The translations under genes and the position numbers were made by a program. 6,417 nucleotides of DNA from Acidobacteriaceae bacterium (GTDB taxonomy: Bacteria > Acidobacteriota > Terriglobia > Bryobacterales > Bryobacteraceae): NCBI GenBank assembly GCA_019246575.1, contig JAFAQG010001059.1:1-6417 (forward strand), read 5' to 3'. Under the pieces are notes generated by a model. It ran no database searches. It saw only the letters and a list, made by a program, of their open reading frames with translations, and was not told the DNA's origin. How positions within the stretch are numbered: the stretch's first letter is position 1; the number at the start of each line of letters is the position of its first letter. This document shows positions 5,504 through 6,417 of this stretch, piece after piece.

Positions 5504-6417
5504 CTTGCGTCTGACTCCTGGTAGATTGAGCGGTATTTGTTTGCCATAGCCGCGAGTGAAAACTGCTGTTCGACACGGGTAACGGCATTTTTGGCCAATG
5601 ACTCGCCGACGGCGGAATCTGCCATGAGGCGGCCCAGCGCGTTCGTTAAAGCTGGAACATCGTTGGGCGGAATCAAGATCCCCGAAACGCCGTCGACAAT
5701 GACTTCCGGAACCCCACCGACGGCGGTCGCGATGACGGGGAGGCGGGCGGACATTCCCTCGAGCAGTGCGAGCGGAATTCCCTCTGTCAAGGACGGCAGG
5801 ACGAAGATGTCCATCATCTGAAGCGCGCTGAAGACGTCCGAAGTCCGGCCCAGAAACTTCACCGAGGACGCAACACGTAATTCGCGCGCGAGGGCTTCGA
5901 GAGAGCTGCGTTCGGGGCCGTCGCCCACGACGTGAAGAGCTGCAGCCGGGTACCGGCTCTGCAGTGCAGCGAAAGCGCGGATGAGCCGGTCGATGCCCTT
6001 TTCCGGCGACAGGCGACCAACGGAGCCGATTACCAGTCCCGCGGATTTCCGCGCCGTAATATCTCGCACATTGCTGCGGGGCTGAATGCCATTCAATATT
6101 GTGTGCGTGCGCTTTCCTGGCGCTCCGCTGCGCAGCATTCCCTGGCGTGTCTGCTCCGATACGGCAATGAGATGTGTGAAGCTGCGACTCGCAAGCTGGA
6201 ATTTCCAGCGGTCGGCGCGCGAGCACGAATCGAGAAACGCGCTGTGTTGCGTGTGCACCCGTACGGGAACGCCAGCCAGCATGGCAGCAAGCGCGCCATA
6301 AAGCATGGGATCGAGAGCATGGGTATGAACAGCCGCGACGTGCTCGCCGCGCAACAGGCGTGCCAGCCGAAATACCAATTGGAAATCGAAGCCCGGCCCG
6401 CGGCGTTCTATGAAAAC
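5482..6417 (-). CDS. GT4 family glycosyltransferase, N-terminus cut off by window edge
   Basis: Predicted retaining glycosyltransferase that moves a sugar from a nucleotide-sugar donor to a growing glycan or lipid-linked acceptor at the cytoplasmic membrane face. The frame is open from the right edge to a TAG at 5482-5484, giving 311 visible residues. Typical GT4 enzymes have about 370-390, so roughly 60-75 N-terminal residues are missing. Visible residues 25-60 match the end of the acceptor (GT-B N-terminal) domain, with the family-typical VHTH (30-33) and VHTQHS (54-59). The donor domain carries GSVGRLSPEKG (131-141), VVGDGPE (163-169) and an intact EX7E motif, E212 and E220 in TEGIPLALLE. 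GGVPEVI (234-240) follows. A TTG at 6378 is in frame, but homologous sequence continues upstream to the edge, so it is not the start. The next gene overlaps its 3' end by 22 bp. Family call is firm; the sugar is unknown. Confidence 0.93.
   Translation of the reverse strand, partial: VFIERRGPGFDFQLVFRLARLLRGEHVAAVHTHALDPMLYGALAAMLAGVPVRVHTQHSAFLDSCSRADRWKFQLASRSFTHLIAVSEQTRQGMLRSGAPGKRTHTILNGIQPRSNVRDITARKSAGLVIGSVGRLSPEKGIDRLIRAFAALQSRYPAAALHVVGDGPERSSLEALARELRVASSVKFLGRTSDVFSALQMMDIFVLPSLTEGIPLALLEGMSARLPVIATAVGGVPEVIVDGVSGILIPPNDVPALTNALGRLMADSAVGESLAKNAVTRVEQQFSLAAMANKYRSIYQESDARCRSLAA
5515..5519 (-). promoter_or_regulatory. Shine-Dalgarno site of the methyltransferase gene
   Basis: AGGAG on the minus strand, 11 nt before the ATG at 5503. 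It lies inside the 3' end of the upstream glycosyltransferase gene and fixes the methyltransferase start among the many positions of a long open frame. Confidence 0.7.

Noticed and set aside
5504..6226. Upstream extension of the methyltransferase frame to a 515-residue protein
   Set aside because: The extra 241 residues run through the GT4 gene in another frame, look low in complexity and unrelated to any domain, and skip the well-placed AGGAG before ATG 5503.

Overview
The window is one uninterrupted block of seven genes, all on the minus strand and so read from right to left. They form part of a bacterial surface or exopolysaccharide biosynthesis operon. Three hand-counted lines gave about 57-58% G+C. 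Base composition, Shine-Dalgarno-like sites and tight gene packing fit a GC-rich, probably Gram-negative soil or aquatic bacterium. I cannot name a phylum or species. No rRNA, tRNA, mobile element, CRISPR array or integration site is visible.

In transcription order the genes are: (1) a GT4 glycosyltransferase missing its N-terminus at the right window edge (6417-5482); (2) a class I SAM-dependent methyltransferase (5503-4679); (3) a NodB/CE4-type polysaccharide deacetylase (4692-3988); (4) a soluble GT2 glycosyltransferase (3991-3047); (5) a second GT4 glycosyltransferase (3041-1842); (6) a membrane-anchored GT2 glycosyltransferase (1845-697, TTG start); (7) a methyltransferase-like protein with a degenerate SAM motif, open to the left window edge (693-1).

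Junctions are very tight: overlaps of 22, 14 and 4 bp, a 5-nt gap, a 4-bp overlap, then a 3-nt gap. There is no room for an internal promoter or terminator between genes, so the block is almost certainly co-transcribed and in part translationally coupled. No stretch of even 10 bases lies outside a gene. The promoter must lie beyond the right edge and the terminator beyond the left edge.

The set makes sense as an assembly-and-tailoring line. Four glycosyltransferases would build a repeat unit, the deacetylase would remove N- or O-acetyl groups, and the methyltransferases would modify the sugar or its carrier. Flippase, polymerase, chain-length regulator and exosortase genes are not in view, so neither the secretion route nor the polymer can be identified. 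I see no clearly undescribed system. The most notable points are the degenerate methyltransferase at the left edge, the apparent lack of an export signal on the deacetylase, and the dense coupling of the genes.
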